Positions 47,204 to 55,651 of a stretch of 64,000 nt of DNA are shown piece by piece (the first letter of the stretch is position 1; every line of letters starts with the position of its first letter). Under the pieces are notes generated by a model. That model was not told the origin of the DNA. It worked only from the letters and a program-made list of their open reading frames with translations, and did no database searches. The stretch is taken from the NCBI GenBank assembly GCA_024343425.1, contig BRLC01000003.1:186001-250000 (forward strand). Reading direction: 5' to 3'. The DNA comes from Rhizobiaceae bacterium MnEN-MB40S. Its GTDB lineage: Bacteria; Pseudomonadota; Alphaproteobacteria; Rhizobiales; Rhizobiaceae. Made by a program: the position numbers and the translations under genes.

Positions 47204-47638
47204 ATGACAAGACCGTCTCCCTATACGCGCAGCGACTTCCAGCTCTTTCGTCCGCTGCAAACGCGCTGGTCCGACAACGACATCTATGGCCACATGAACA
47301 ATGTGGTGCACTACCTGCTGTTCGACACGGCGGTGAACGGCTGGCTGATCGATCGCGGACTGCTCGATATCCGCAACGGAGACACGATCGGTCTTGTGGT
47401 GGAAACCGGCTGTCAGTATTTTCGCGAGATCATGTTCCCGGACAGCGTCAGCGCCGGAATTCGCGTCGCCCGGCTGGGCAATTCCTCAGTAACCTACGAG
47501 GTGGGGCTCTTCGCCAATGAAGACGACGGAGCGGCGGCGCAAGGACGTTTCGTCCATGTCTATGTCGACCGCGAAACCCGCCGGCCGAAGCCGCTCCCCG
47601 ACGATTGGCGGACATCTCTCGAGGAAATCTGCGTATGA
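47204..47638 (+). CDS. Acyl-CoA thioesterase, 4HBT hot-dog family
   Basis: A 144-residue hot-dog fold protein. TRWSDNDIYGHMNNVVHYLL contains the Asp of the 4-hydroxybenzoyl-CoA thioesterase motif. Such enzymes release free acids from acyl-CoAs; the substrate is unknown. A GTG two codons earlier (47198) overlaps the stop of the alcohol dehydrogenase gene (GTGA), so coupling is likely either way. The C-terminal residues overlap slyX. Confidence 0.9.
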   Translation: MTRPSPYTRSDFQLFRPLQTRWSDNDIYGHMNNVVHYLLFDTAVNGWLIDRGLLDIRNGDTIGLVVETGCQYFREIMFPDSVSAGIRVARLGNSSVTYEVGLFANEDDGAAAQGRFVHVYVDRETRRPKPLPDDWRTSLEEICV

Positions 47639-47856
47639 CTGCGTCGACGGACGAGCTTGGCGAGCGCCTGGCGCGGCTGGAGGAACACGTCGCGCATCAA
47701 CAGCGCGCAATCGAGGAACTGTCCGACCAACTGAACGAGCAGTGGAAGGCGATCGAAACGCTGCAGACGCGTCAGAAGAAGCTTGTCGAACGGTTTGTGG
47801 TGGTGGAGGATCAGGTCCGCGAAGCGCCGCCCGTCACCAAGCCTCCGCATTACTGA
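47635..47856 (+). CDS. slyX: SlyX family protein
   Basis: A 73-residue coiled coil (ELGERLARLEEHVAHQQRAI, then DQLNEQWKAIETLQTRQKKL) ending PPVTKPPHY, the characteristic SlyX C-terminus. Its function is not known. The ATG overlaps the thioesterase stop by 4 bases (ATGA), so this is the third gene of a three-gene unit. Confidence 0.88.
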   Translation: MTASTDELGERLARLEEHVAHQQRAIEELSDQLNEQWKAIETLQTRQKKLVERFVVVEDQVREAPPVTKPPHY

Positions 47857-47873
47857 TACGCCGTGCGTCGACT

Positions 47874-48806
47874 TTATTCGTCGACGCGCGGCTCCACGTA
47901 GTGCCAGGCCACGGCGATCACGCCCATCACGATCAGCGCGATAATGAACGAGAGCGCCGCTCCCAATCCAAGCTGGAACGCTTCCATCTGGTTGGAAATC
48001 AGCGGTGCGATCATCATTCGTTTCGGATCGCCCATGAGGATCGGAACGAAAAACATGCCGATGGCGGGAATGAATGTCAGAACGGTCGCGGAAATGATTC
48101 CGGGCATGGTCTGCGGCAGCGTCACATGCAGGAACGCCCGCGACGGCGAGGCGCCGAGATCCTCCGCAGCCTGCACGAGCCGCCAGTCCATTTTTTCCAG
48201 AGACGTATAAAGCGCGATGACCGCGAACGGCAGACAGAAGTAGGTCATCACCAGAATATTGGCGAATTGCGAATAGACCAGGAAGGGCAGAGGCTCGTCT
48301 ATGACGCCCAGTAACCGCAGTCCCTTGTTGATCACGCCGCCATTTCCGAGGATCGCCATCCAGGCGTAGGCGCGCAACAGACCGCTGGTCCAGAAGGAGA
48401 GGATGACCGCGCCGATCAGGATTTTCTGCCACCGATGCGTATAGCGAACGATGTAGTAGGTCAGAGGATAAGCCACGATCAGCGTGGTCAGCGTGATGAT
48501 CGCCGAGGTCCACAATGTACGCAGCAGAACGCTCTGATAGGACCAGGAATCGAAGAACGCGCGATAATTGGCCAGCGTCCATTCCGGTATGATCTCGTAG
48601 TTTCGGCTCGTCCAGAAACTGTAGACGAACATGATGCCCAGCGGCGCCACGAAGAGCATCGTCTGCACAAACAGCGCTGGCGCGAGGCTCCATGGCGCAT
48701 TGGGCGCCCGTCGCGAGGACGACGCCCAATCCGGCGCCGCCTCCGCGGGTTGACCGGCGGGCTCGCCGGTCTCGTCGGGTAATGGATCTGTTACGATCGT
48801 GCTCAT
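47874..48806 (-). CDS. Polyamine-type ABC transporter permease (PotB-like)
   Basis: A 310-residue permease with about six helices after a long acidic cytoplasmic N-terminus (residues 1-45). The contact loop is VQAAEDLGASPSRAFLHVTLPQTMPG. It resembles PotB/PotH. It is coupled to the binding-protein gene by a 4-base overlap and is the last gene of a leftward unit: ATPase, binding protein, permease. The second permease of the pair is on the other strand at 52.7 kb. Confidence 0.9.
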   Translation of the reverse strand: MSTIVTDPLPDETGEPAGQPAEAAPDWASSSRRAPNAPWSLAPALFVQTMLFVAPLGIMFVYSFWTSRNYEIIPEWTLANYRAFFDSWSYQSVLLRTLWTSAIITLTTLIVAYPLTYYIVRYTHRWQKILIGAVILSFWTSGLLRAYAWMAILGNGGVINKGLRLLGVIDEPLPFLVYSQFANILVMTYFCLPFAVIALYTSLEKMDWRLVQAAEDLGASPSRAFLHVTLPQTMPGIISATVLTFIPAIGMFFVPILMGDPKRMMIAPLISNQMEAFQLGLGAALSFIIALIVMGVIAVAWHYVEPRVDE

Positions 48807-49903
48807 GTAGCCGCGAGAACGTCGTTCCAGGCGGCTGCATATTTGTCCGGATATTCCGGAGCGCGGATCAGCTTCATGTTGAAGGCGACTTCCGGCTGAT
48901 CCATGAAGTTCGCCTTGACGATGTCCTCATGACCTTCCGCGACCAGTTTCTCCACACCCGCCCGGTTTGCGCACCCGCGCTGCAGACGCAGGAAGTTGGT
49001 TGCAACGTAATCCGCGGAATGGATCTCATTGATCCATTTCAGCGCGTCTTCCCGGTTGGCGGCGTCCTTGACCAGCATGTCGCCGTCGATCCAGCCATAG
49101 TAGCCTTCCTTGGGCGGGTTGGTGCCCATTTTCGGGCCGCCATTCGCAGTCACCGTGTAGGCGCGACCGGGCGAACTCATGCCGATCCAAATCGTGCCTT
49201 CAACAAACAGGCGCAGCTGTTCATTCCAGCCCTTGGTGATCGTCGGCGCGTTTCGCTTGATCTTGATCAGGATTTCCTTGGCCTTTTCGAGCTGGGAATC
49301 ATTCATCTTGAACGGGTCTTCGTAACCGAGCAGGAAGGCGGCGATCGGCCACATGAATTCATGCTGGTCTGAGAAGGCGACGTGTCCCTTGTATTTCGGA
49401 TCAAGCAGAGCCTCGTAGGAATCCGGGGCCTCGGACACCTCGTCCTCGTTATAGACGAGGATCGTCGGGTTCCATCCCCAAGGCGCCATCAGCATCTTGC
49501 CGTCGGATGTGACCAGATCCGGGATATGCTTGAACTGTTCGTACATATTGGCCTTGACGTTCGGGATGCTGTCCAGATCGATCGGTTCGATCATGTCGGC
49601 TTCGAGATATTTCAGGGTCCACAGGCCGTCAGCCTCTATCAGGTCGTACTGGCTCACCCCGGAAAGCTTCAGCTTGGCGAAGGTCGAGGCGTTCGAGTTC
49701 ATCGCGATGTGATTGACGCGGATTCCCGTCTCGTCATAAAACTCGGCGATTCCGCCCGCTTCGACATGACCGCCCCAGGCCATCCAGTTGACCTCGCCGG
49801 CGGCGTGGGCGCGCCTTGGCGACATGAGGGATCCGCTTGCCGTCGCTGCCCCGAGCGCCGCAGCGCCCTTGAGAAGTTGACGCCTTTTGAGGTGGGTTTT
49901 CAT
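48803..49903 (-). CDS. ABC transporter substrate-binding protein, PotD/PotF-like, Tat-exported
   Basis: A 366-residue periplasmic binding protein. KRRQLLKGAAALGAATASG is a twin-arginine signal, followed by cleavage near RAHAAGE. The mature part has the family-1 polyamine-type layout (VNWMAWGGHVEAGGIAEFYD, then DGLWTLKYLEADMIEPID and MAPWGWNPTILVYNEDEV). Its ligand may be a polyamine, an amino acid or a similar amine; key residues cannot be judged by eye. The ATG at 49903 follows AGGAGA. Confidence 0.9.
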   Translation of the reverse strand: MKTHLKRRQLLKGAAALGAATASGSLMSPRRAHAAGEVNWMAWGGHVEAGGIAEFYDETGIRVNHIAMNSNASTFAKLKLSGVSQYDLIEADGLWTLKYLEADMIEPIDLDSIPNVKANMYEQFKHIPDLVTSDGKMLMAPWGWNPTILVYNEDEVSEAPDSYEALLDPKYKGHVAFSDQHEFMWPIAAFLLGYEDPFKMNDSQLEKAKEILIKIKRNAPTITKGWNEQLRLFVEGTIWIGMSSPGRAYTVTANGGPKMGTNPPKEGYYGWIDGDMLVKDAANREDALKWINEIHSADYVATNFLRLQRGCANRAGVEKLVAEGHEDIVKANFMDQPEVAFNMKLIRAPEYPDKYAAAWNDVLAAT

Positions 49904-49988
49904 TTCCAGTTCTCCTGTAGAGGTCGGGTTGATTTTCGTTATCCGGTTTTTGTTATTCCGCTTTCTTTCCACGGTTTCAGTTCAGTTT

Positions 49989-51125
49989 TTAATCGACGAA
50001 GACGCTCGCATCAGCGTCTGACCAGGTCACGTAGACAGCGTCTCCGTCATTTACGGCGTCGCTCGACGACGTCATTCCATCGCTCAGCCGGTAGGCGACC
50101 AGTTCGTGTCCGGACGCATGGTGAACATGGCAATGGGCGACAAAGCCGACCTTGTTCAATCGGCTCAGCGTTGCTTCGAAGAAGTGTACCTCAGCCGGCT
50201 TGTTGCGCGAAACGCGTATCCGTTCCGGCCGGATGAGCAGCGACACCGCCTCACCTTCGGCGATCGCCGCCCGGCTGCACGCCGGCATCGCGCCAATTCC
50301 CTCGAGGTCGACCATCATGGATTGGCCGCTGACCTTGCTCACACGACCTGACAACGCATTCGGCGAGCCCATGAACTCCATCACGAAGCGATGCGACGGC
50401 GTATCGTAAATTTCCGTCGGGGTTCCGACCTGCAGCACCTTGCCGTGATCCATGACCGCAATCCGGTCGGACATGGTCAGCGCCTCTTCCTGGTCGTGCG
50501 TCACGTAGACGAAGGTGATGCCCACCTTTCGTTGCAGATTGGTGAGTTCCGTCTGCATCTGTTTGCGCAATTTCAGATCGAGCGCGCCGAGCGGTTCGTC
50601 CAGCAACAGCACCGACGGCTGATTGACGAGCGCCCTCGCCAGGGCGACGCGCTGGCGTTGTCCGCCGCTGAGTTGCGCCGGACGACGACCTTCCATGCCG
50701 CCGAGCGAAACCAGGTCCAATATCTCCGAAACAGCGGCTCGCCGCTTGGCGGCCGGCAGGCCCTTCATCTTCAGTCCGAAGGCGACGTTGTCGCCAATCG
50801 TCATATGCGGAAACAGCGCATAGCTCTGGAACACGGTGTTCACCGGCCGGCGGTAGGACGGGACGTTGGCGACATCATGCCCCGCAATGCGCAACGCGCC
50901 GGAGGTTGGCATTTCAAAGCCGCCGATCAACGCGAGCGTTGTGCTCTTGCCGCAGCCACTCGGACCAAGAAGAGAAAAGAATTCGCCCTTGCGGATGTTC
51001 AGGTCGATGCTGGAAAGGGCGCACACCGTGCCGTAGTTTTTTGTGACGCCGCGAATTTCGACAGCATCCGGAGCATAGACCGGTTCGCCGGCCGCCTGAT
51101 GATCAGATTTGATTGTGATGTTCAT
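49989..51125 (-). CDS. Polyamine-type ABC transporter ATPase (PotA-like)
   Basis: A 378-residue ATPase with [52 protein letters not shown] and THDQEEALTMSDRIAVMDHG. A TOBE domain occupies the C-terminal third (about 285-375), as in PotA/UgpC-like proteins. It is the first gene of its operon and is divergent from the decarboxylase unit across about 130 bases to the small ORF. Confidence 0.94.
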   Translation of the reverse strand: MNITIKSDHQAAGEPVYAPDAVEIRGVTKNYGTVCALSSIDLNIRKGEFFSLLGPSGCGKSTTLALIGGFEMPTSGALRIAGHDVANVPSYRRPVNTVFQSYALFPHMTIGDNVAFGLKMKGLPAAKRRAAVSEILDLVSLGGMEGRRPAQLSGGQRQRVALARALVNQPSVLLLDEPLGALDLKLRKQMQTELTNLQRKVGITFVYVTHDQEEALTMSDRIAVMDHGKVLQVGTPTEIYDTPSHRFVMEFMGSPNALSGRVSKVSGQSMMVDLEGIGAMPACSRAAIAEGEAVSLLIRPERIRVSRNKPAEVHFFEATLSRLNKVGFVAHCHVHHASGHELVAYRLSDGMTSSSDAVNDGDAVYVTWSDADASVFVD

Positions 51126-51252
51126 TTTCCATCGGCTGCCAGCATGACCCTCCCACCAACCAACTATGCGGATGTTACGGGTCTCTTGTCAACCAAAGCT
51201 ATATAGGCTTAGTGTTGTCGCTGGTTGGGCTTCCTGAGCTGGAGAGCGAGAC

Positions 51253-51423
51253 GTGACAGTACATCCGCCTATTGCTGGAAATGACGCGGGTAGACGCAAG
51301 TCGCTTTTCTACGATGCGTTCGCGAAAGGCCGCGAACGACCTCTATCGCCAACGCTCTCGATCTATGCCGCCCATTCCGAGAAGGCGACGGACAAGACGC
51401 TTTCGCTCATTCCGCAAGAATAG
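51253..51423 (+). CDS. Possible small protein (56 residues) upstream of the PLP decarboxylase
   Basis: A GTG start preceded by GGAGAG opens a frame of 56 codons that stops 17 bases before the decarboxylase ATG. It encodes a basic, soluble-looking peptide (VTVHPPIAGNDAGRRKSLFY, then IYAAHSEKATDKTLSL). I recognise no family. The ribosome-binding site and spacing favour translation, either as a real protein or as a leader peptide. The short length means chance is not excluded. Confidence 0.4.
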   Translation: MTVHPPIAGNDAGRRKSLFYDAFAKGRERPLSPTLSIYAAHSEKATDKTLSLIPQE

Positions 51424-51439
51424 ATAAAAGGACCTGATA

Positions 51440-52687
51440 ATGGCTGCCAAACTGCCCGAGACTGGCCTTTCCCGCGACGAGATCATCAACCACCTCACCG
51501 ATCTCAAGAAGGACGACATCAAGTGGGCGGAAGGGCGCACGCCGATGTTCATTTTCAAGGCGGACACCGAACTCAGCAAGCTTACCCAGGAAGCCTTTAA
51601 CCTCTATTTCAACGAGAACGCCCTTGGCGCCCACCGCGCATACAAGAGCATTCGGCAGATGGAAGACGACATTGTCTCGATCGGACTCGATCTGTTCAAT
51701 GCGCCTGCAGGCGGGCAAGGTTACTTCACCACCGGCGGCACCGAAAGCATCATGTGCGCTGTCAAAACCGCCAAGACCTGGGCGCGCGACAAACGGGGCG
51801 ATCCCAAGTTTCACGGCAACATCGTCGCCGCAGAAACGGCGCATCCGGCTTTCCGCAAATCATGCGATCTCATGGATATCGAGATCAGGAAATTTCCGGT
51901 GAAAGATTTCCGGGCGGATCCCGCCGCGCTGGAAGCGGCCATTGACGAAAACACCTTCATGATCATCGGCTCGGCGCCCTGTTTTCCTTACGGGGTCGTC
52001 GATCCAATCGAGGAACTTTCCGAGGTCGCCCTCAGGCACGATCTGTGGCTGCATGTCGACGCCTGCGTCGGCGGCTACATGCTGCCTTTCGCCGAAGAAC
52101 TCGGGCAAAAAATTCCTGTCTGGGATTTCCGAGCGCCCGGCGTGGCTTCGATCTCTGCGGACCTTCACAAGTTTGGCTACGCGCCGAAGCCTGCTTCGAC
52201 CGTCTTCTTCCGCTCCCAGGAGCATGCGAAGCATCTGATATTCTTCTACAATGAATGGCCGAGCGGCCTTTATGCGACGGCGACCGTCGTGGGAACACGG
52301 CCCGGCGGAGGCGTCGCGGGAGCATGGGCGACGCTGCACGCGCTCGGTCGCGAAGGATATCTGGATGTGACACGTCGGCTGCTCGACCTCATCGCCCGCT
52401 ACAAGAAGGGCATAGAGGCTATACCCGGACTGAAGGTCATCGACGATCCGCAGCTTGCGATCATTGCTTTCACCTCCGACGAGTTAGACCTGCTGCAAGT
52501 TGGCAGCCACATGCCGAAACGCGGCTGGCTGCCGAGTTTTCTGCAAGAGCCCAAAGGCATGCACCTGATGCTCTCGCTTATCCACGAGCAGGCTTGCGAC
52601 AAGTGGCTGGAAGATCTGCGCTGGGCGGTTGAAGAACAGCGCGCAGCCGCCCCGGGCAGCGAGAAAAAGGTCGACGTCGTCTACTGA
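51440..52687 (+). CDS. PLP-dependent decarboxylase/lyase, sphingosine-phosphate-lyase-like
   Basis: A 415-residue fold-type I PLP enzyme. The cofactor Lys is K244 in DLHKFGYAPKPAST; HVDACVGGYML (205-215, with D207) and AETAHPAFRK (H135) complete the PLP pocket. The order matches the group with glutamate/tyrosine decarboxylases and sphingosine-1-phosphate lyase. The substrate is not clear, but the position between halves of an amine-type importer suggests an imported amino compound. Codon use looks like its neighbours. It reads toward the second permease gene. Confidence 0.88.
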   Translation: MAAKLPETGLSRDEIINHLTDLKKDDIKWAEGRTPMFIFKADTELSKLTQEAFNLYFNENALGAHRAYKSIRQMEDDIVSIGLDLFNAPAGGQGYFTTGGTESIMCAVKTAKTWARDKRGDPKFHGNIVAAETAHPAFRKSCDLMDIEIRKFPVKDFRADPAALEAAIDENTFMIIGSAPCFPYGVVDPIEELSEVALRHDLWLHVDACVGGYMLPFAEELGQKIPVWDFRAPGVASISADLHKFGYAPKPASTVFFRSQEHAKHLIFFYNEWPSGLYATATVVGTRPGGGVAGAWATLHALGREGYLDVTRRLLDLIARYKKGIEAIPGLKVIDDPQLAIIAFTSDELDLLQVGSHMPKRGWLPSFLQEPKGMHLMLSLIHEQACDKWLEDLRWAVEEQRAAAPGSEKKVDVVY

Positions 52688-52737
52688 CGGCGTCGAAGAA
52701 CACCGAGCGGAACCAGCAATATGACGGGGCAGACCAG

Positions 52738-53517
52738 ATGACCAGACGCTTTCTTCTCATCTATACGATCCTCGGATTCTGCTTCCTGTATGTGCCGCTG
52801 TTCTTCCTCGTCCTGTTCTCCTTCAACGACAGCATCATTCCGTCACTGCCGATTCGCGGTCTTACCCTGAAATGGTATCGCGAACTCGGCCATGACTTCG
52901 TTCTGCACGACGCTCTGTACTCCAGCCTGATCATCGCGTCGGCGACAACCGTCATATCGACGACGATCGGAACGATGGCGGCATTTCCGCTTGTCCGCAG
53001 CGCTTTTCGTTTCAAGCGGATGAGCCAGGCGCTGCTTCTGCTGCCCATGATCATTCCGCACTTTCTGATGGGCGTCGCTCTGCTGCTGTTCTTTTCCTTT
53101 GTGAACATGCCGCTGTCGCGCCTGACCATCATATTGGGTCACGTCGTCTTTACCCTGCCCTTCGCAGTTCTGATTGTATCGACGCGCCTCTACGGGTTCG
53201 ACCGGACCCTGGAGACGGCTGGCGGCGATCTGGGCGCGTCGCCTCTGAGGGTTTTCTGGCACATTACCCTGCCGTTGATTGCGCCTGGCGTCGCCGGCGC
53301 CGCTCTCTTCGTCTTTACGCTGTCGATGGACGAGTTCCTCATCACCTATTTCGTGTCCGGCCAGCGCGGTACGCTGACGATGTATATCTGGAGCCTCATG
53401 AAGGACGGAATCGGACCGCGCATCAACGCGCTGGCGAGCCTTCTGTTCGCCGTATCGTTCCTGATCCTGATCGTCGGCGGCTGGTTGACGCGCAATGCGG
53501 GGCAGACCGCGCGCTGA
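52738..53517 (+). CDS. Polyamine-type ABC transporter permease (PotC-like)
   Basis: A 259-residue permease with six helices and the contact loop LETAGGDLGASPLRVFWHITLPLIAPG, matching PotC/PotI. FSFNDSIIPSLPIRGLTLKWY, after the first helix, is also typical. It is the missing partner of the PotB-like permease but lies on the opposite strand, 50 bases after the decarboxylase gene, so the two are probably cotranscribed. Confidence 0.92.
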   Translation: MTRRFLLIYTILGFCFLYVPLFFLVLFSFNDSIIPSLPIRGLTLKWYRELGHDFVLHDALYSSLIIASATTVISTTIGTMAAFPLVRSAFRFKRMSQALLLLPMIIPHFLMGVALLLFFSFVNMPLSRLTIILGHVVFTLPFAVLIVSTRLYGFDRTLETAGGDLGASPLRVFWHITLPLIAPGVAGAALFVFTLSMDEFLITYFVSGQRGTLTMYIWSLMKDGIGPRINALASLLFAVSFLILIVGGWLTRNAGQTAR

Positions 53518-53673
53518 TTTTCCACGTATCCGTGCTACGCCGTCTGATCGGCAATAGGCTCAAAGAACATCGTAAAAATTTCTCCTGTGACGGGACGATC
53601 AGCCTTGCCGTGCAAACCGGTTGCCCGTAATTACTCTGGTCCGCACAAAGCGCATGGCGGGAGGAATGCATTC

Positions 53674-54786
53674 ATGGCCGGGTTTTCGCGTTTTACGCCC
53701 CTCGTACAGTCGCTTCCGGCGACGATTCCCTTTGTCGGGCCGGAAGCCCAGGAACGCCAATCCGGCAAGGTATTCCGGGCGCGCATCGGCGCCAACGAGA
53801 ACGGCTTCGGGCCGGCGCCTTCTGTGCAGGAGCATATCCGGAAGGCCGCCGGCGATGTCTGGAAATACGCCGATCCGGAGAATTTCGATCTGCGCGCCGC
53901 GCTGGCCGATCACCTGGGCTTGACGCCCGACAAGGTCGTGGTCGACGGCGGAGTCGATACGTTGCTCGGCCTTGCCGTGCGGCAGGTGGTGAGCCAGGGA
54001 ACGCCCGTCGTCAGTTCGCTCGGCGCCTATCCGACCTTCAATTACCATGTGGCGGGATTTGGCGGACGACTGGTGACCGTTCCCTATCAGAACGATCGCG
54101 AAGATCCGGAAGCGTTGCTCGACGCGGTCAAACGCGAAAACGCGGCAATCGTCTATCTGTCCAATCCGGACAATCCGATGGGAACGTGGCGCGACGCCGA
54201 CACGATCGCGGCGTTCGCCGCCGCACTGCCCGAAAACTGCCTGTTCGTGCTCGATGAAGCCTATGGCGAGATGGCGCCGAAGAGCGCATTGCCGCCAGCC
54301 GACGCATTCCTCGACCAGCCGAACATCGTCCGGATGCGCACCTTTTCCAAAGCCTACGGGCTCGCCGGCATGCGCTGCGGCTACGCCTTCGGCCACCCGG
54401 ACACCATCGCCTCCTTCGACAAGGTGCGCAATCATTTCGGCATGAACATCCTGACCCAGATCGCAGCGCTCGAGGCGCTGCGGGATCAAGCCTATCTGAC
54501 TGCGGTTTTGAAGCGGATCGAGGCGTCCAAGGATCGGATCTCGGAGATCGCCCGCGCCAACGGGCTTGAGCCGCTGCCTTCGGCGACCAATTTCGTCGCC
54601 ATCGACTGTGGCCGCGACGGGGCGTTTGCGACCGCCGTCCTTGCAGCGCTTGTCGAACGTGGCGTCTTCGTGCGCATGCCGGGCGTCGAACCCCTCAATC
54701 GCTGCATTCGGATCAGCGCAGCGCCGGACGCCGATATCGACATTTTCGAAGAAGAATTGCCGAAGGCTCTTGCCGCGGCGTCCTGA
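53674..54786 (+). CDS. Histidinol-phosphate aminotransferase-like PLP enzyme
   Basis: A 370-residue class II aminotransferase. IGANENGFGPAP matches the start of the HisC fold; YLSNPDNPMGTW, VLDEAYGEM and FSKAYGLAGMRCGYAFG (with the PLP Lys) follow. It may act on histidinol phosphate, on an aromatic amino acid, or as a catabolic enzyme linked to the transport cluster; the family cannot be split by eye. The ATG at 53674 follows GGGAGGA. The 156-base gap from the permease may hold its own promoter. Confidence 0.88.
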   Translation: MAGFSRFTPLVQSLPATIPFVGPEAQERQSGKVFRARIGANENGFGPAPSVQEHIRKAAGDVWKYADPENFDLRAALADHLGLTPDKVVVDGGVDTLLGLAVRQVVSQGTPVVSSLGAYPTFNYHVAGFGGRLVTVPYQNDREDPEALLDAVKRENAAIVYLSNPDNPMGTWRDADTIAAFAAALPENCLFVLDEAYGEMAPKSALPPADAFLDQPNIVRMRTFSKAYGLAGMRCGYAFGHPDTIASFDKVRNHFGMNILTQIAALEALRDQAYLTAVLKRIEASKDRISEIARANGLEPLPSATNFVAIDCGRDGAFATAVLAALVERGVFVRMPGVEPLNRCIRISAAPDADIDIFEEELPKALAAAS

Positions 54787-54814
54787 GAGGATTGTTCGCC
54801 GGTCAGACTGCCTT

Positions 54815-55651
54815 TTATGACGCCAGGAATTCCCTGAGCAGGTTCTGCTGATCCTGCGCCACGAAGGTCGGGGCGTGGCCGATATCAGAAAACTCGGCGA
54901 ATTGCGGTTTCGGACCACGCTTCAACATTTCCTCTGCGACCGGCTTCGCCAGCACGTCGGAGTCCGCGCCGCGGACCAGCAGGGTCTTCGCTTCGACGGC
55001 GTCATATTGCGACCATGTATCGAAATCGTCCGGATGCTCAATGAATTGCGCGGCGATCGCCGGGTCGTAATGGGCGGTCAACCGGCCGCTATCGGTGCGC
55101 CTGACGGATGTGTCGACAAGGCGGTTCCAGAAAGAATCCGGATTGTCGCCAAACGGCGCATAGCTTGTCTTAAGCCATTCGCCCATTTCCCGGACCGTAT
55201 CGTGTTCGGGCGGGTTGCCGACATAGTCGGCGATGCGCTGCCGCGCCGCTTCCGGAATCTCCGGACCGATATCGTTGATTACGAGATGCGTAATGCGCCC
55301 TTTCAGCGCTTCCGCGGCCATGCGGATGCCGATCAGGCCGCCCATGGATGTGCCGACCCAGCGCAGTGCAGCAGGGCCGTAGTGATCCACGACAGCCATG
55401 ACAGTATTGCAATAAAGAGCCATCGAATAATTGTCGCCGGATGGCATCCAGCTCGAAAGGCCGCGACCGACCGTATCCGGGCAAACGACGAAATACCAGT
55501 CCGAGAGCGCTTCCGCGATTTCGTCGAAATCCCGGCCCGTGCGGGCAAGGCCATGCCACATCATGACAAAGGGGCTGGACGGATTTCCCCATTCGCTGAC
55601 ATGCAGTTCCAGATCCTTCGAGCGGATATAGGCGGAGGTTCTCTGCGCCAT
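54815..55651 (-). CDS. Alpha/beta hydrolase
   Basis: A 278-residue hydrolase. The nucleophile Ser102 lies in VGTSMGG, the oxyanion-side motif is HGLARTGRDF, and the catalytic His is in FSDIGHAPTF. The substrate is unknown. The ATG at 55651 overlaps the stop of the permease gene (TGATG), so it is the last cistron of the Liv-type transport operon and probably acts on the imported compound or its product. A TTG one codon upstream is less likely. Confidence 0.9.
   Translation of the reverse strand: MAQRTSAYIRSKDLELHVSEWGNPSSPFVMMWHGLARTGRDFDEIAEALSDWYFVVCPDTVGRGLSSWMPSGDNYSMALYCNTVMAVVDHYGPAALRWVGTSMGGLIGIRMAAEALKGRITHLVINDIGPEIPEAARQRIADYVGNPPEHDTVREMGEWLKTSYAPFGDNPDSFWNRLVDTSVRRTDSGRLTAHYDPAIAAQFIEHPDDFDTWSQYDAVEAKTLLVRGADSDVLAKPVAEEMLKRGPKPQFAEFSDIGHAPTFVAQDQQNLLREFLAS

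Noticed and set aside
47560..48840. A 426-codon minus-strand frame shifted against the PotB-like permease.
   Set aside because: The permease frame has the expected helices and contact loop; this one is a shadow in another frame and overlaps slyX.
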